A stretch of 15,389 nt of DNA, taken from NCBI GenBank assembly GCA_029858845.1, contig JAOUEG010000018.1:1-15389 (forward strand). The letters are read 5' to 3'. Under the pieces are notes generated by a model that had not been told where the DNA came from, searched no databases, and saw only the letters and a program-made list of their open reading frames with translations. Below are positions 1 to 7,153 of this stretch, in pieces (positions within the stretch are counted from its first letter, which is position 1; every line of letters begins with the position of its first letter). Origin of the DNA: Chloroflexota bacterium (GTDB lineage Bacteria > Chloroflexota > Limnocylindria > Limnocylindrales > CSP1-4). The position numbers were made by a program, and so were the translations under genes.

Positions 1-77
1 CCCGCCGCGAGCGCCTCCGCCAGGGTCGCCATGGCGCCCGGCTCGTTCTTCAGCTGGACGACGAACTGGTTGGCCAT
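1..77 (-). CDS. ACT-domain protein, N-terminal fragment (cut by window edge)
   Basis: The first 25 codons of a minus-strand gene are visible, starting at an ATG at 77. They read MANQFVVQLKNEPGAMATLA and continue with EALAAG. A short beta strand followed by L-x-N-x-P-G-x-(A/M) and a helix is the opening of an ACT domain, a small ligand-binding fold that often senses amino acids. The start is supported by GGAGG at 89-93, 11 nt upstream, and by a -10-like TAGAAT farther up. It is transcribed away from the hydrolase gene at 181. Whether this is a stand-alone ACT protein or the N-terminus of a larger enzyme cannot be seen. The ACT call is by pattern only and rests on a short fragment. Confidence 0.6.
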   Translation of the reverse strand, partial: MANQFVVQLKNEPGAMATLAEALAA

Positions 78-112
78 AGGGTCGAGTTCCTCCACAACGG
101 CGGGATGCGGCG

Positions 113-120
113 ATTCTAGC
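113..120 (-). promoter_or_regulatory. -10-like element GCTAGAAT for the ACT-domain gene
   Basis: Read on the minus strand this is GCTAGAAT. Its TAGAAT is close to the TATAAT consensus and shares the GCTAnnnT form of other promoters in the window. A start about 7 nt downstream gives a leader of about 29 nt that holds the GGAGG ribosome site at 89-93, so this gene looks leadered. No convincing -35 was found. Confidence 0.5.
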
Positions 121-165
121 CGGGTCCGCCTTGCCCGGGGACCTGCGCCGGCACGGGCGTCAGAT

Positions 166-173
166 GCTACGGT
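166..173 (+). promoter_or_regulatory. -10-like element GCTACGGT for the hydrolase gene
   Basis: GCTACGGT ends 7 nt before the ATG at 181. That is the usual distance from a -10 hexamer to the transcription start, so the message would begin at or near the start codon (leaderless). No ribosome site precedes the ATG, which agrees. No -35 is visible. Confidence 0.45.
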
Positions 174-180
174 CGCGGAC

Positions 181-1056
181 ATGACCGGATCCGCACTCCC
201 TCCAGCCGTACGAGCTGCGCTCGATGAACCGACGGCCGGCGAGCGGCTGCGCACCATGGGAGCGGGGATCGCCTTCTCGTCCCTCGCCTGGGGCGACCCG
301 TTCGCGAGGCCGCTCCTGCTCCTGCACGGCGTGACGTCGTCGGCTGCCACGTGGTGGCGCCTGGGACCGGCCTTGGCGGCCACCGGCCGCCGGGTGATCG
401 CCGTCGACCTGCCGGGGCACGGGCTGACCGGACAGTGGACCGGACACCACCGGTTCCGCGACAACGCCTCCGATGTCGCGGCCTTCGCGGCGGCGGCCGG
501 GCTGGCACGAGCCGGCCTTCAGGTCATCGGCCACAGCTGGGGGGCCATGACGGCCGCTGCCCTGCCCGCGGCCGGACTCCTGCCGGAGACGATCGTGCTG
601 CTCGACCCGCCCGCGGTGCCACTCAAGGCGTTCGAGGCGATGGCTGCAGATCCGGACTCGCGATCCTTCGACACGATCGACGAGGCGATCGTCGCCGTCA
701 GGGCCCACAACCCGGCGTGGCAGGACGGCGACGTCAGGGCCAAGGCCGAGGCGCTGACGCAGCTCGACCCGGAGGCAGCACTGGCGGTCCTGCTCCGCAA
801 CGGCGACTGGGACGGCGGACTGGCCGACCTCGCCCACCCGGCCGCCATGGGGATCCCGCTCTGGGTCGTGCGCGGCGATCCGGCCGTCGGCGGCCTGCTG
901 CCCGATGCGGCCCTGCCGGCATTCCTGGCCCGCGCCGGACGGGACCACGTCCTGACCATCCGTGGGGCGGCGCACTCGCCGCAGCGGATCCATCCGGTCG
1001 AGACGACCGCCGCTCTCCTGCGGGCCCTCGAGGGCTGGGCGGCCCGCGCCGGCTGA
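181..1056 (+). CDS. alpha/beta hydrolase
   Basis: A 291-residue alpha/beta-hydrolase fold enzyme, probably a cytoplasmic esterase or related hydrolase; the substrate cannot be told. The oxyanion-hole motif LLLLHG is at residues 45-50. VDLPGHG (75-81) is the typical strand and loop, and the nucleophile elbow G-H-S-W-G puts Ser119 at the centre. The likely acid is Asp233 in RGDP, and the likely base is His265 in GAAHSPQ. Length is normal for the family. The reading frame is open upstream to 31, but ATG 181 is preferred because the hydrolase fold starts soon after it and a -10-like element lies 7 nt before it. No signal peptide is seen. Its stop is only 4 bp from the stop of the convergent glgA gene. 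Confidence 0.88.
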   Translation: MTGSALPPAVRAALDEPTAGERLRTMGAGIAFSSLAWGDPFARPLLLLHGVTSSAATWWRLGPALAATGRRVIAVDLPGHGLTGQWTGHHRFRDNASDVAAFAAAAGLARAGLQVIGHSWGAMTAAALPAAGLLPETIVLLDPPAVPLKAFEAMAADPDSRSFDTIDEAIVAVRAHNPAWQDGDVRAKAEALTQLDPEAALAVLLRNGDWDGGLADLAHPAAMGIPLWVVRGDPAVGGLLPDAALPAFLARAGRDHVLTIRGAAHSPQRIHPVETTAALLRALEGWAARAG

Positions 1057-1060
1057 TGGC

Positions 1061-2548
1061 CTAGACGTCGCCGCCGGATCGGACGGCGATGGCGCGGCGA
1101 TAGGCCGCGACATAGGCCGGCGCCGGGCCCGTGGCCCAGTCGAAGTCCACGGCCATGCCCCGGTCCACGAGTCCGCGCCATGCCGAACCGCCCTGGGCCC
1201 GCAGCCGGAATGCCCGATCGCATGCCTCGACCAGGGCCTCGCTCGACGGCTCCTCGAACACGAAGCCCGTGCCGTCACCGGGATGGGAAGTCTCGTCCAC
1301 GACCGTGTCCGCGAGGCCGCCCGTGCGACGGACGATCGGGGGCGTCCCGTAGCGAAGGGCGATCATCTGCCCCTGGCCGCAGGGTTCGTAGCGCGAGGGC
1401 ATCGCGAACACGTCGGCGCCGGCGTAGATCCGCCGCGCCATCGCCCGATCGAAGATATCGACGAACGCGAGCCGGCCTGGCGATGCGTCGGCCAGGGCCC
1501 GGAACGGAACCGCCAGTGCAGGCTGACCCGAGCCCAGCACGATCAGACGTGCACCCCGATCGAGCAGGGCGGGCGCGGCGGCAGCCAGCAGGTCGAAACC
1601 CTTCTGCGGGACGAGCCGGGCGACCATGCCGACGACCGGTGCGTCGTCGGCGGGATCAAGGCCGCATCGGGCCAGCAGATCCGCCCGACAGACCGCCTTG
1701 CCCGACCGATCCCCAGACGAGTAGGTCGCCGCGATGGCCGGGTCCGTCGATGGGTCCCAGAGCGCCGTGTCCAGCCCATTGAGGATCCCGATGAACCGGT
1801 CACCGCGAGATCGGAGAAGGCCGTCCAGGCCCATCCCGAGCGCCGGCGTTCGTGCCTCGGCCGCGAACCCCGGCGACACCGTGTTGACGATCTCGGCTCC
1901 TTCGATGCCGGCGGCGAGGAGGTCGATGCCGTCGGGGTTCTGGCCGGGCGCCCCGTCGCCGACCCGCAGTCCCAGCTGCGGGAGCGCCCGGTTCGGCGTC
2001 CAGCCCCGGTAGGCGAGGTTGTGCACGGTCATCACGAACGCGAGGTCGCGCACAGCGGGATCGCCGCCGTACCGGAGAGCCCGGAACACAGCCGCCGAGC
2101 CGGCATGCCAATCGTGAAGATGCAGGACGTCCGGCGGACGATCGGCGGTCCGGACCGTCTCCAGGACCGCGCGGCAGAACAGTCCGAACCGCCAGGCGTT
2201 GTCGGCGTAGTCGCCCGCCGCATCGCCGTACAGGTGGACCCGATCGAAGGCCGCGGGATGGTCCACGAGGCGCAACCGGTAGCCGTCCCCGGCCACGTCG
2301 ATCACGGTCAGCTCGGTCGTACCGGCAGGTGCGCGCGGATCCGGGACCCGCACGACAGCCTCGCCGAGCAGGGCGCCGGGCGATGGCGCCGGGATGGCCC
2401 GGTAGCGCGGAAGGAATACCTCCACCGGTCCATCGATCTCATCCAGGCGTCCGAGCGCGCGCGCCAGCGCATCCACGACATCGGCCAGGCCACCGGTCTT
2501 CGCCCACGGCTCGCACTCGGCGGCCACCATCGCCACGCGCAATCGCAT
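1061..2548 (-). CDS. glgA: glycogen synthase (ADP-glucose type, GT5)
   Basis: A 495-residue GT-B-fold glycosyltransferase that adds glucose from ADP-glucose to the end of alpha-1,4-glucan. The N-terminal starch-synthase catalytic domain spans about residues 3-245, with the diagnostic K-T-G-G-L-A-D at 17-23 (Lys17 contacts ADP-glucose), HDWH at 145-148 and NGLD at 257-260. The C-terminal GT domain (about 300-470) has RLVPQKG at 311-317, SRYEPCG around Glu388, and RRTGGLADTV at 407-416. The length matches bacterial GlgA (about 480-500). The ATG at 2548 is followed at once by the first beta strand, and a -10-like GCTACCAT ends 6 nt upstream. It is divergent from the phosphorylase gene across 139 bp, so both arms of glucan metabolism share a control region. 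Confidence 0.95.
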   Translation of the reverse strand: MRLRVAMVAAECEPWAKTGGLADVVDALARALGRLDEIDGPVEVFLPRYRAIPAPSPGALLGEAVVRVPDPRAPAGTTELTVIDVAGDGYRLRLVDHPAAFDRVHLYGDAAGDYADNAWRFGLFCRAVLETVRTADRPPDVLHLHDWHAGSAAVFRALRYGGDPAVRDLAFVMTVHNLAYRGWTPNRALPQLGLRVGDGAPGQNPDGIDLLAAGIEGAEIVNTVSPGFAAEARTPALGMGLDGLLRSRGDRFIGILNGLDTALWDPSTDPAIAATYSSGDRSGKAVCRADLLARCGLDPADDAPVVGMVARLVPQKGFDLLAAAAPALLDRGARLIVLGSGQPALAVPFRALADASPGRLAFVDIFDRAMARRIYAGADVFAMPSRYEPCGQGQMIALRYGTPPIVRRTGGLADTVVDETSHPGDGTGFVFEEPSSEALVEACDRAFRLRAQGGSAWRGLVDRGMAVDFDWATGPAPAYVAAYRRAIAVRSGGDV

Positions 2549-2554
2549 CGGGGC

Positions 2555-2562
2555 ATGGTAGC
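2555..2562 (-). promoter_or_regulatory. -10-like element GCTACCAT for glgA
   Basis: On the minus strand the sequence reads GCTACCAT, and its last base is 6 nt before the glgA ATG. The same eight bases stand 7 nt before the GNAT gene at 12480. This points to a leaderless glgA message. No clear -35 was found. Confidence 0.5.
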
Positions 2563-2610
2563 CGCCGCGTCAGGACTGGAACCGGGGACCGGGGACCCCG
2601 ATCCGGCCGC

Positions 2611-2639
2611 GCTCGTCGGCCATTCGATGGCCGCCGAGC
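2611..2639. promoter_or_regulatory. 29-bp inverted repeat between the divergent glgA and phosphorylase promoters
   Basis: Two 13-nt arms (2611-2623 and 2627-2639) are complementary at 12 of 13 positions around the 3-nt centre TCG. The core is CGGCCAT / ATGGCCG. It lies upstream of the phosphorylase -35-like region and about 50 bp upstream of the glgA -10. As neither gene ends here, a terminator is unlikely; an operator or activator site is the better guess. The repeat is seen directly; the function is inferred. Confidence 0.5.
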
Positions 2640-2647
2640 CTCTAAAC

Positions 2648-2672
2648 CGGTTCACGCGCCGAAGGTGAACCG
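2648..2672. promoter_or_regulatory. inverted repeat overlapping the phosphorylase promoter, candidate operator
   Basis: CGGTTCAC (2648-2655) and GTGAACCG (2665-2672) are perfect 8-nt complements separated by 9 nt. The half-site centres are 17 bp apart. The left arm covers the -35-like TTCACG (2651-2656), and the right arm stops one base before the -10 TATCAT. An overlapping perfect palindrome AACCGGTT sits at 2645-2652. The position is what a repressor site would need. No regulator gene is present in the window to assign to it. Confidence 0.5.
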
Positions 2673-2679
2673 CTATCAT
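2672..2679 (+). promoter_or_regulatory. -10-like element GCTATCAT for the phosphorylase gene
   Basis: TATCAT at 2674-2679 lies 17 bp after a -35-like TTCACG (2651-2656, four of six bases matching TTGACA) and 8 nt before the ATG at 2688. This is the most complete promoter in the window, and it again implies a leader of zero to one or two bases. Confidence 0.6.
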
Positions 2680-2687
2680 CCCCGCCC

Positions 2688-4868
2688 ATGGAACCCGTCC
2701 GCATCCCGTCCATCCCCGCAGCGGCCTTCCCGCTGCCCCCGCGCCTGGAGGGACTCCGGCGCCTCGCCTACAACCTGCACTGGGCCTGGCATCCGCGTAC
2801 CCGGAACCTCTGGAGCCTGATCGATCGAGCAGCCTGGAACCGCTATCGCAACCCCGTGCCGGTCATCAGCGGTCCCACCGACTGGAGCCGCGTCCTCGAC
2901 GACGAGAAGTTCCTGGCCGAGTACCAGGACACCCTGGCCGCCTTCGACGCCTATATGGCCAACGGCTCCGGCCACTGGTTCGAGCGCAAGCACGGTGATG
3001 CGCTCGGCGGACCGATCGCATACTTCTGCGCTGAATACGGCATCCACGAATCACTCGGCATCTACTCGGGCGGCCTCGGCGTCCTCGCCGGCGACCACAT
3101 GAAGTCGGCCAGCGACATGGCGCTGCCGTTCGTGGGCGTGGGGCTCCTCTACCGCAAGGGCTACTTCCGACAGCAGATCGACGCCGACGGCCACCAGGAG
3201 CACGGCTACCCGGACTACGACCTCAACCGGCTGCCGCTGGCGCGCGTCCAGGACCGCAACGGCCTGCCGCTGAGCGTGACCGTGGAACTGCCCGGTCGCG
3301 ATCTGACGGTCGCCGTCTGGCTGGCGCAGGTGGGTCGCGTTCCGGTGCTGCTGCTGGACACGGACGTCGCCGAGAACGCGGTCGAGGACCGGCCGATCAC
3401 CCACATCCTGTACGTGCGCGGTCGCGAGATGCGGCTCCACCAGGAGCTGGTCCTCGGGATCGGGGGCGTTCGTGCCCTCCGCGAACTCGGGCTGGCGCCG
3501 GCTGTCTGGCATCTCAACGAGGGCCACTCGGCATTCCTGCTGGCGGAGCGGGCGCGGGAGTTCGTCGCGAGCGGCGCTTCGCTGGACACCGCTCTGGAGC
3601 AGGTCCGGCGCAACAGCGTCTTCACGATCCACACGCCGGTCGCAGCAGGCAATGAGCGCTTCGACTCCGACCTCGTCCGCCGGGTCGCCGGACCTCTGCT
3701 GGACCGGGGCGGCGTGCCCGTGGAACGCATCCTGGACCTTGGCCTCGGCGTGGACGGCGATCGGGGCCATTTCGACATGACGGCGTTCAGCCTGCGGTTG
3801 ACGAACGGGGCCAACGCGGTCAGCCAGCTCCACTCCCACACGGCGAATGCCACCTGGCAAGGCGTCACCGATCACCCGATCCTCGGGATCACCAACGGAG
3901 TCCACGGCCCGAGCTGGGTGGGCACCCCGGTCCTGGAACTGCTCACCCGGGACCTCGGGGCGGACCTGGAGGCGATGGACGCCGGGCCCAGGCAGGACCC
4001 GTTCTGGGAACGACTCGGACGGATCCCTTCGAACGACCTGTGGGAGGCCCACCTCCGCCAGAAGCGCGAGCTGGCCCTGTTCGCCCACGGGCGGCTGCGC
4101 AATCAGCTGGCGCGCCACGGGGAGGCGCCGGCCGTCCTCGCCGAGATCGAGTCCGTCCTGGACCCCTCGATCATGACGATCGGCTTCGCTCGACGGTTTG
4201 CCACGTACAAGCGGTCGGGGTTGCTGTTCAGCGACATCGATCGACTGGCGCGCCTCGTCTGGGACGCCGATCGCCCGGTCCAGATCGTGTTCGCCGGCAA
4301 AGCCCACCCGGCCGACCGTCCAGGCCAGAAGGTCATCCAGGAGATCTTCCAGCGCTCACGCTCGCCCGAATTCCGGGGCCGAGTCTTCATCCTGGAGAAC
4401 TACGACATCCGTGTCGGGCGCTTCCTGGTCCAGGGTGTGGATGTCTGGCTCAACAACCCGCGCCGCCCGCTGGAGGCATCGGGGACGTCCGGCATGAAGG
4501 CGGCCCAGAACGGGGTCCCGAACATCAGCATCCTGGACGGCTGGTGGGACGAGGGTTACACCGGTGACAACGGCTGGGCGATCGGCGGTCGCGAGACGGA
4601 CCCGGACGACGAGGCCCAGGACTGGGCCGACGCCCAGAGCCTGTACGGGCTCCTCGAGACGGAATTGATCCCGGCCTGGTACGACCGGGACGCGTCGGGC
4701 ATCCCCACCCGCTGGGTGGACGCGATGCGCCGATCGATGGCCACCACCCTGTGGCGCTTCTCCACGACACGGATGCTGCTCGAGTACATGGAGCAGCTGT
4801 ACCTTCCTGCGGCCGGGTTCCAGGCAATCCGGGAGGCGGCGGAGCCCACGATCACGGAAGCCGGCTGA
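2688..4868 (+). CDS. glgP: alpha-glucan phosphorylase (GT35 glycogen phosphorylase family)
   Basis: A 726-residue PLP-dependent phosphorylase that splits alpha-1,4-glucan with phosphate to give glucose-1-phosphate. Residues about 20-110 resemble the DUF3417 N-terminal region of the shorter alpha-glucan phosphorylase subfamily. The catalytic part follows: AEYGIHESLGIYSGGLG (115-131), HLNEGHSAF (275-283), TIHTPVAAGNERF (313-325), RRFATYKR (502-509), and the PLP site EASGTSGMKAA (596-606), where Lys604 should hold the cofactor. The LDGWWDEGY ending (616-624) is typical of this subfamily rather than the classic GlgP/MalP. The start at 2688 lies 8 nt after a good -10. It is followed after 7 nt by the GH57 gene, implying one transcript. 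Preferred substrate (glycogen or maltodextrin) cannot be read from sequence. Confidence 0.93.
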   Translation: MEPVRIPSIPAAAFPLPPRLEGLRRLAYNLHWAWHPRTRNLWSLIDRAAWNRYRNPVPVISGPTDWSRVLDDEKFLAEYQDTLAAFDAYMANGSGHWFERKHGDALGGPIAYFCAEYGIHESLGIYSGGLGVLAGDHMKSASDMALPFVGVGLLYRKGYFRQQIDADGHQEHGYPDYDLNRLPLARVQDRNGLPLSVTVELPGRDLTVAVWLAQVGRVPVLLLDTDVAENAVEDRPITHILYVRGREMRLHQELVLGIGGVRALRELGLAPAVWHLNEGHSAFLLAERAREFVASGASLDTALEQVRRNSVFTIHTPVAAGNERFDSDLVRRVAGPLLDRGGVPVERILDLGLGVDGDRGHFDMTAFSLRLTNGANAVSQLHSHTANATWQGVTDHPILGITNGVHGPSWVGTPVLELLTRDLGADLEAMDAGPRQDPFWERLGRIPSNDLWEAHLRQKRELALFAHGRLRNQLARHGEAPAVLAEIESVLDPSIMTIGFARRFATYKRSGLLFSDIDRLARLVWDADRPVQIVFAGKAHPADRPGQKVIQEIFQRSRSPEFRGRVFILENYDIRVGRFLVQGVDVWLNNPRRPLEASGTSGMKAAQNGVPNISILDGWWDEGYTGDNGWAIGGRETDPDDEAQDWADAQSLYGLLETELIPAWYDRDASGIPTRWVDAMRRSMATTLWRFSTTRMLLEYMEQLYLPAAGFQAIREAAEPTITEAG

Positions 4869-4875
4869 TCCGGCG

Positions 4876-7026
4876 GTGGCACCGCGAATCTCGCTGGCGC
4901 TGGCCCTCCACAACCACCAGCCTGTCGGCAACTTCGGCTGGGTGTTCGCCGAGGTCTTCGAACGGGCCTATCTGCCGATGATCGAGGCGCTCGAACGCCA
5001 TCCGATCGTCCGCCTGTCCCTCCACTACACGGGCCCGCTGCTCGGATGGATCAGGACCGAGCGGCCCGATGTGATCGAGCGACTGCGGGTCCTCGTGGAC
5101 CGCGGGCAGGTCGAGATCCTCGGCGGCGGCTACTACGAACCCGTCCTCGCCTCGCTCCCGGAGCGCGACCGGATCGGCCAGCTCGTCCGCATGGGCGACG
5201 AGCTGGAGTCACTGTTCGGACATCGCCCGCAGGGTGCCTGGCTGGCCGAGCGGGTCTGGGAGCCGGACCTGCCGACCTCGTTGGTCGCGGCCGGCTATCG
5301 CTGGACCATCCTGGACGACGCCCACTTCCGGGCCGCGGCGATCCCCGAGGAGAACCTTTGGGGGCCGTACACGACCGAGGACCAGGGCCATCTCCTGCGG
5401 GTCTTCGGGACCGAGCAGGGTCTTCGCTACCGGATCCCGTTCCGCGATGTGGACGAGGTGATGGCCCACTTGCGCGAGCATGCCACCGAGGCCGGCGATC
5501 GCGTCGGCATGATGGGCGACGACGGCGAGAAGTTCGGCGCCTGGCCCACGACCTGGGAGCATTGCTGGGGCGACGGTGGCTGGGTCGAGCGGTTCTTCGT
5601 GGCGCTCGAGGTGCACGCCGATTGGCTGACCACCACCACCCCGTCGGCCTGGCTGGACCGGCACGCACCGATCGGCCGGGTCTACGTCCCGACGGGCTCG
5701 TACGCCGAGATGGGCGAATGGGCCCTGCCTCCCGACGAGAGCCTCGTCTTCACCGACGTGGTGCACCGGGCCCAGGAGGAGGGACGCCCGGAGGCGCGCT
5801 GGCTGCGCGGCGCGTTCTGGCGCAACTTCCAGGTGAAGTACCGCGAGGTCAACGACCTCCACAAGCAGATGCTGCGAACCTCGGCCGCCGTCGCCGCGAT
5901 GCCCGCCGGACGGGCGCGCGACCTCGCCGTGGATCACCTCTACCAGGGCCAGTCCAACGACTGCTACTGGCACGGCATGTTCGGAGGGATCTACATCAGC
6001 CACATGCGGCTCGCGACACACGAGCACCTGATCGCCGCCGAGGACCTGGCCGAGCGAGCCCTCGGCACACAGCGCGCTGCCGAGCTGCTCGACCTCGACA
6101 TGGACGGCGTGGACGAGGTCCGCCTCGCGACCGACGGTCAGGTCGTGACCATCGACCTGGACGAGGGCGGCGGCATCGGGAGTTGGGACATCCGCGCGGT
6201 CCGTCACGCCCTGACCGCGGTGATGCGGCGCCGGCCCGAGGCCTACCACGCCGTGCTGCGGGCCCAGGCCGACCGTGCCGACGCCCTCGCCGCGGCGGGA
6301 ACCGCGCCGGACGGCGGGCCGGTGTCCATCCACGAGGCTTTCCGGGTCAAGGAACCCGGCCTGGCCGCCCGGCTCGTCTACGACACGTACGAGCGTCGTT
6401 CGGGGCTGGTCCGGGCACTCCCTTCCTCGGTCACCGCGGAGGACTGGGCCATGGCCCGGGCGCCCGATGTCGGGGACATGCTGGACGGACCGTTCGCGCT
6501 CGTCGACCTCGGGGCGGACCGCATCACCGCTCGCCGCGAGGCGACCATCGCCGGCGCCTCGGTGACCGTGACCAGGACGACCATCCTCGGCGGAGATCGG
6601 CGGTCACCAACGCTCGAGTCGCACCTGGTCCTGGACCATCGGGGCGGACCCGCGCTCGACCTGCGCCTGGGGGTCGAATGGTCGACGACGATGCTCGGTG
6701 GTGGCGGCAACCCGGCGGCCTGGTGGGAGGTCGCCGGCGATCGCCGTGGACACGACACGAGCGGCCAGGCCGCCGGGGTGACCGCACTCGCCCAGGGCAA
6801 CGACCACATCGGCATCGCGCTGGCAACGTCCGTCGACCAGGCAGCGGACGCCTGGTGGGCCCCGATCGAGACCGTGTCGAACTCCGAGGATGGCTTCGAG
6901 CGCGTCTACCAGGGGAGCGGCCTGCTGCTCTCGTGGCCGCTCCACCTCGAACCGGGTGAGCGCTGGGAGCGGATCGTCCGCCACGTGGTGACGACGACAC
7001 GCGATAGGGCTTCCGAGGAGGCGTGA
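4876..7026 (+). CDS. GH57 4-alpha-glucanotransferase / alpha-amylase-like enzyme
   Basis: A 716-residue glycoside hydrolase family 57 enzyme, most like the archaeal/thermophilic 4-alpha-glucanotransferase type that moves maltodextrin segments between chains. The conserved regions are visible in order: HNHQP (12-16), GGGYYEP (83-89), AERVWEP (124-130) with Glu125 as likely nucleophile, GDDGEKFG (214-221) with Asp216 as likely acid, and NDCYWHGMFGG (361-371). After the barrel there are DUF1925-like and DUF1926-like C-terminal domains (about 310-400 and 430-710), as in that subfamily. The start is a GTG 7 nt after the phosphorylase stop with no good ribosome site, so translation is probably coupled. 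HNHQP so close to the N-terminus leaves no later start. Hydrolytic amylase activity is an alternative. Confidence 0.88.
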   Translation: MAPRISLALALHNHQPVGNFGWVFAEVFERAYLPMIEALERHPIVRLSLHYTGPLLGWIRTERPDVIERLRVLVDRGQVEILGGGYYEPVLASLPERDRIGQLVRMGDELESLFGHRPQGAWLAERVWEPDLPTSLVAAGYRWTILDDAHFRAAAIPEENLWGPYTTEDQGHLLRVFGTEQGLRYRIPFRDVDEVMAHLREHATEAGDRVGMMGDDGEKFGAWPTTWEHCWGDGGWVERFFVALEVHADWLTTTTPSAWLDRHAPIGRVYVPTGSYAEMGEWALPPDESLVFTDVVHRAQEEGRPEARWLRGAFWRNFQVKYREVNDLHKQMLRTSAAVAAMPAGRARDLAVDHLYQGQSNDCYWHGMFGGIYISHMRLATHEHLIAAEDLAERALGTQRAAELLDLDMDGVDEVRLATDGQVVTIDLDEGGGIGSWDIRAVRHALTAVMRRRPEAYHAVLRAQADRADALAAAGTAPDGGPVSIHEAFRVKEPGLAARLVYDTYERRSGLVRALPSSVTAEDWAMARAPDVGDMLDGPFALVDLGADRITARREATIAGASVTVTRTTILGGDRRSPTLESHLVLDHRGGPALDLRLGVEWSTTMLGGGGNPAAWWEVAGDRRGHDTSGQAAGVTALAQGNDHIGIALATSVDQAADAWWAPIETVSNSEDGFERVYQGSGLLLSWPLHLEPGERWERIVRHVVTTTRDRASEEA

Positions 7027-7153
7027 GCCGGCCGCCGGCCGCCGGGATCCGATCGGCTCGGCGAGACGCGGGCGCACCGGGCAGCGAACCGGGCGATCCG
7101 GCTGACGGACCCGTCTCCCGACGTCCGCGCGCCTCGCGTGCGATGCTTGGCCG
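7027..7153 (+). other. 127-bp GC-rich spacer between the GH57 and GH13 genes
   Basis: The spacer opens with GCCGGCC-type short repeats. GAGCCG (7025-7030) can pair with CGGCTC (7054-7059) as the base of a GC-rich hairpin, without a T tract. It ends with a weak -10-like GCGATGCT before the GH13 start. It may hold partial termination plus a second promoter, or simply be read through. Confidence 0.3.
7140..7147 (+). promoter_or_regulatory. weak -10-like element GCGATGCT for the GH13 gene
   Basis: GATGCT (7142-7147) keeps the A at position 2 and T at position 6 of a -10 hexamer and ends 6 nt before the ATG at 7154. It matches the spacing of the other leaderless-type elements but is the weakest of the set. 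Confidence 0.3.

Noticed and set aside
31..180. 50-residue N-terminal extension of the hydrolase
   Set aside because: It overlaps the divergent ACT-domain gene and its promoter, has no fold-related sequence, and the -10-like element at 166-173 fits the ATG at 181.
2578..2600. Tandem ACCGGGG units and the CGGGGACCCCG palindrome near 2590-2600
   Set aside because: Short and of very low complexity in GC-rich DNA; much weaker than the two inverted repeats downstream, so not called as an operator.
962..2668. Plus-strand open frame of 568 codons across glgA
   Set aside because: It is the shadow of glgA in another frame; it has no recognisable motif and overlaps the hydrolase end and the intergenic region.
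3051..4307. Minus-strand open frame of 418 codons inside the phosphorylase gene
   Set aside because: Low-complexity composition, no family features, and the plus strand carries the full phosphorylase motif set.
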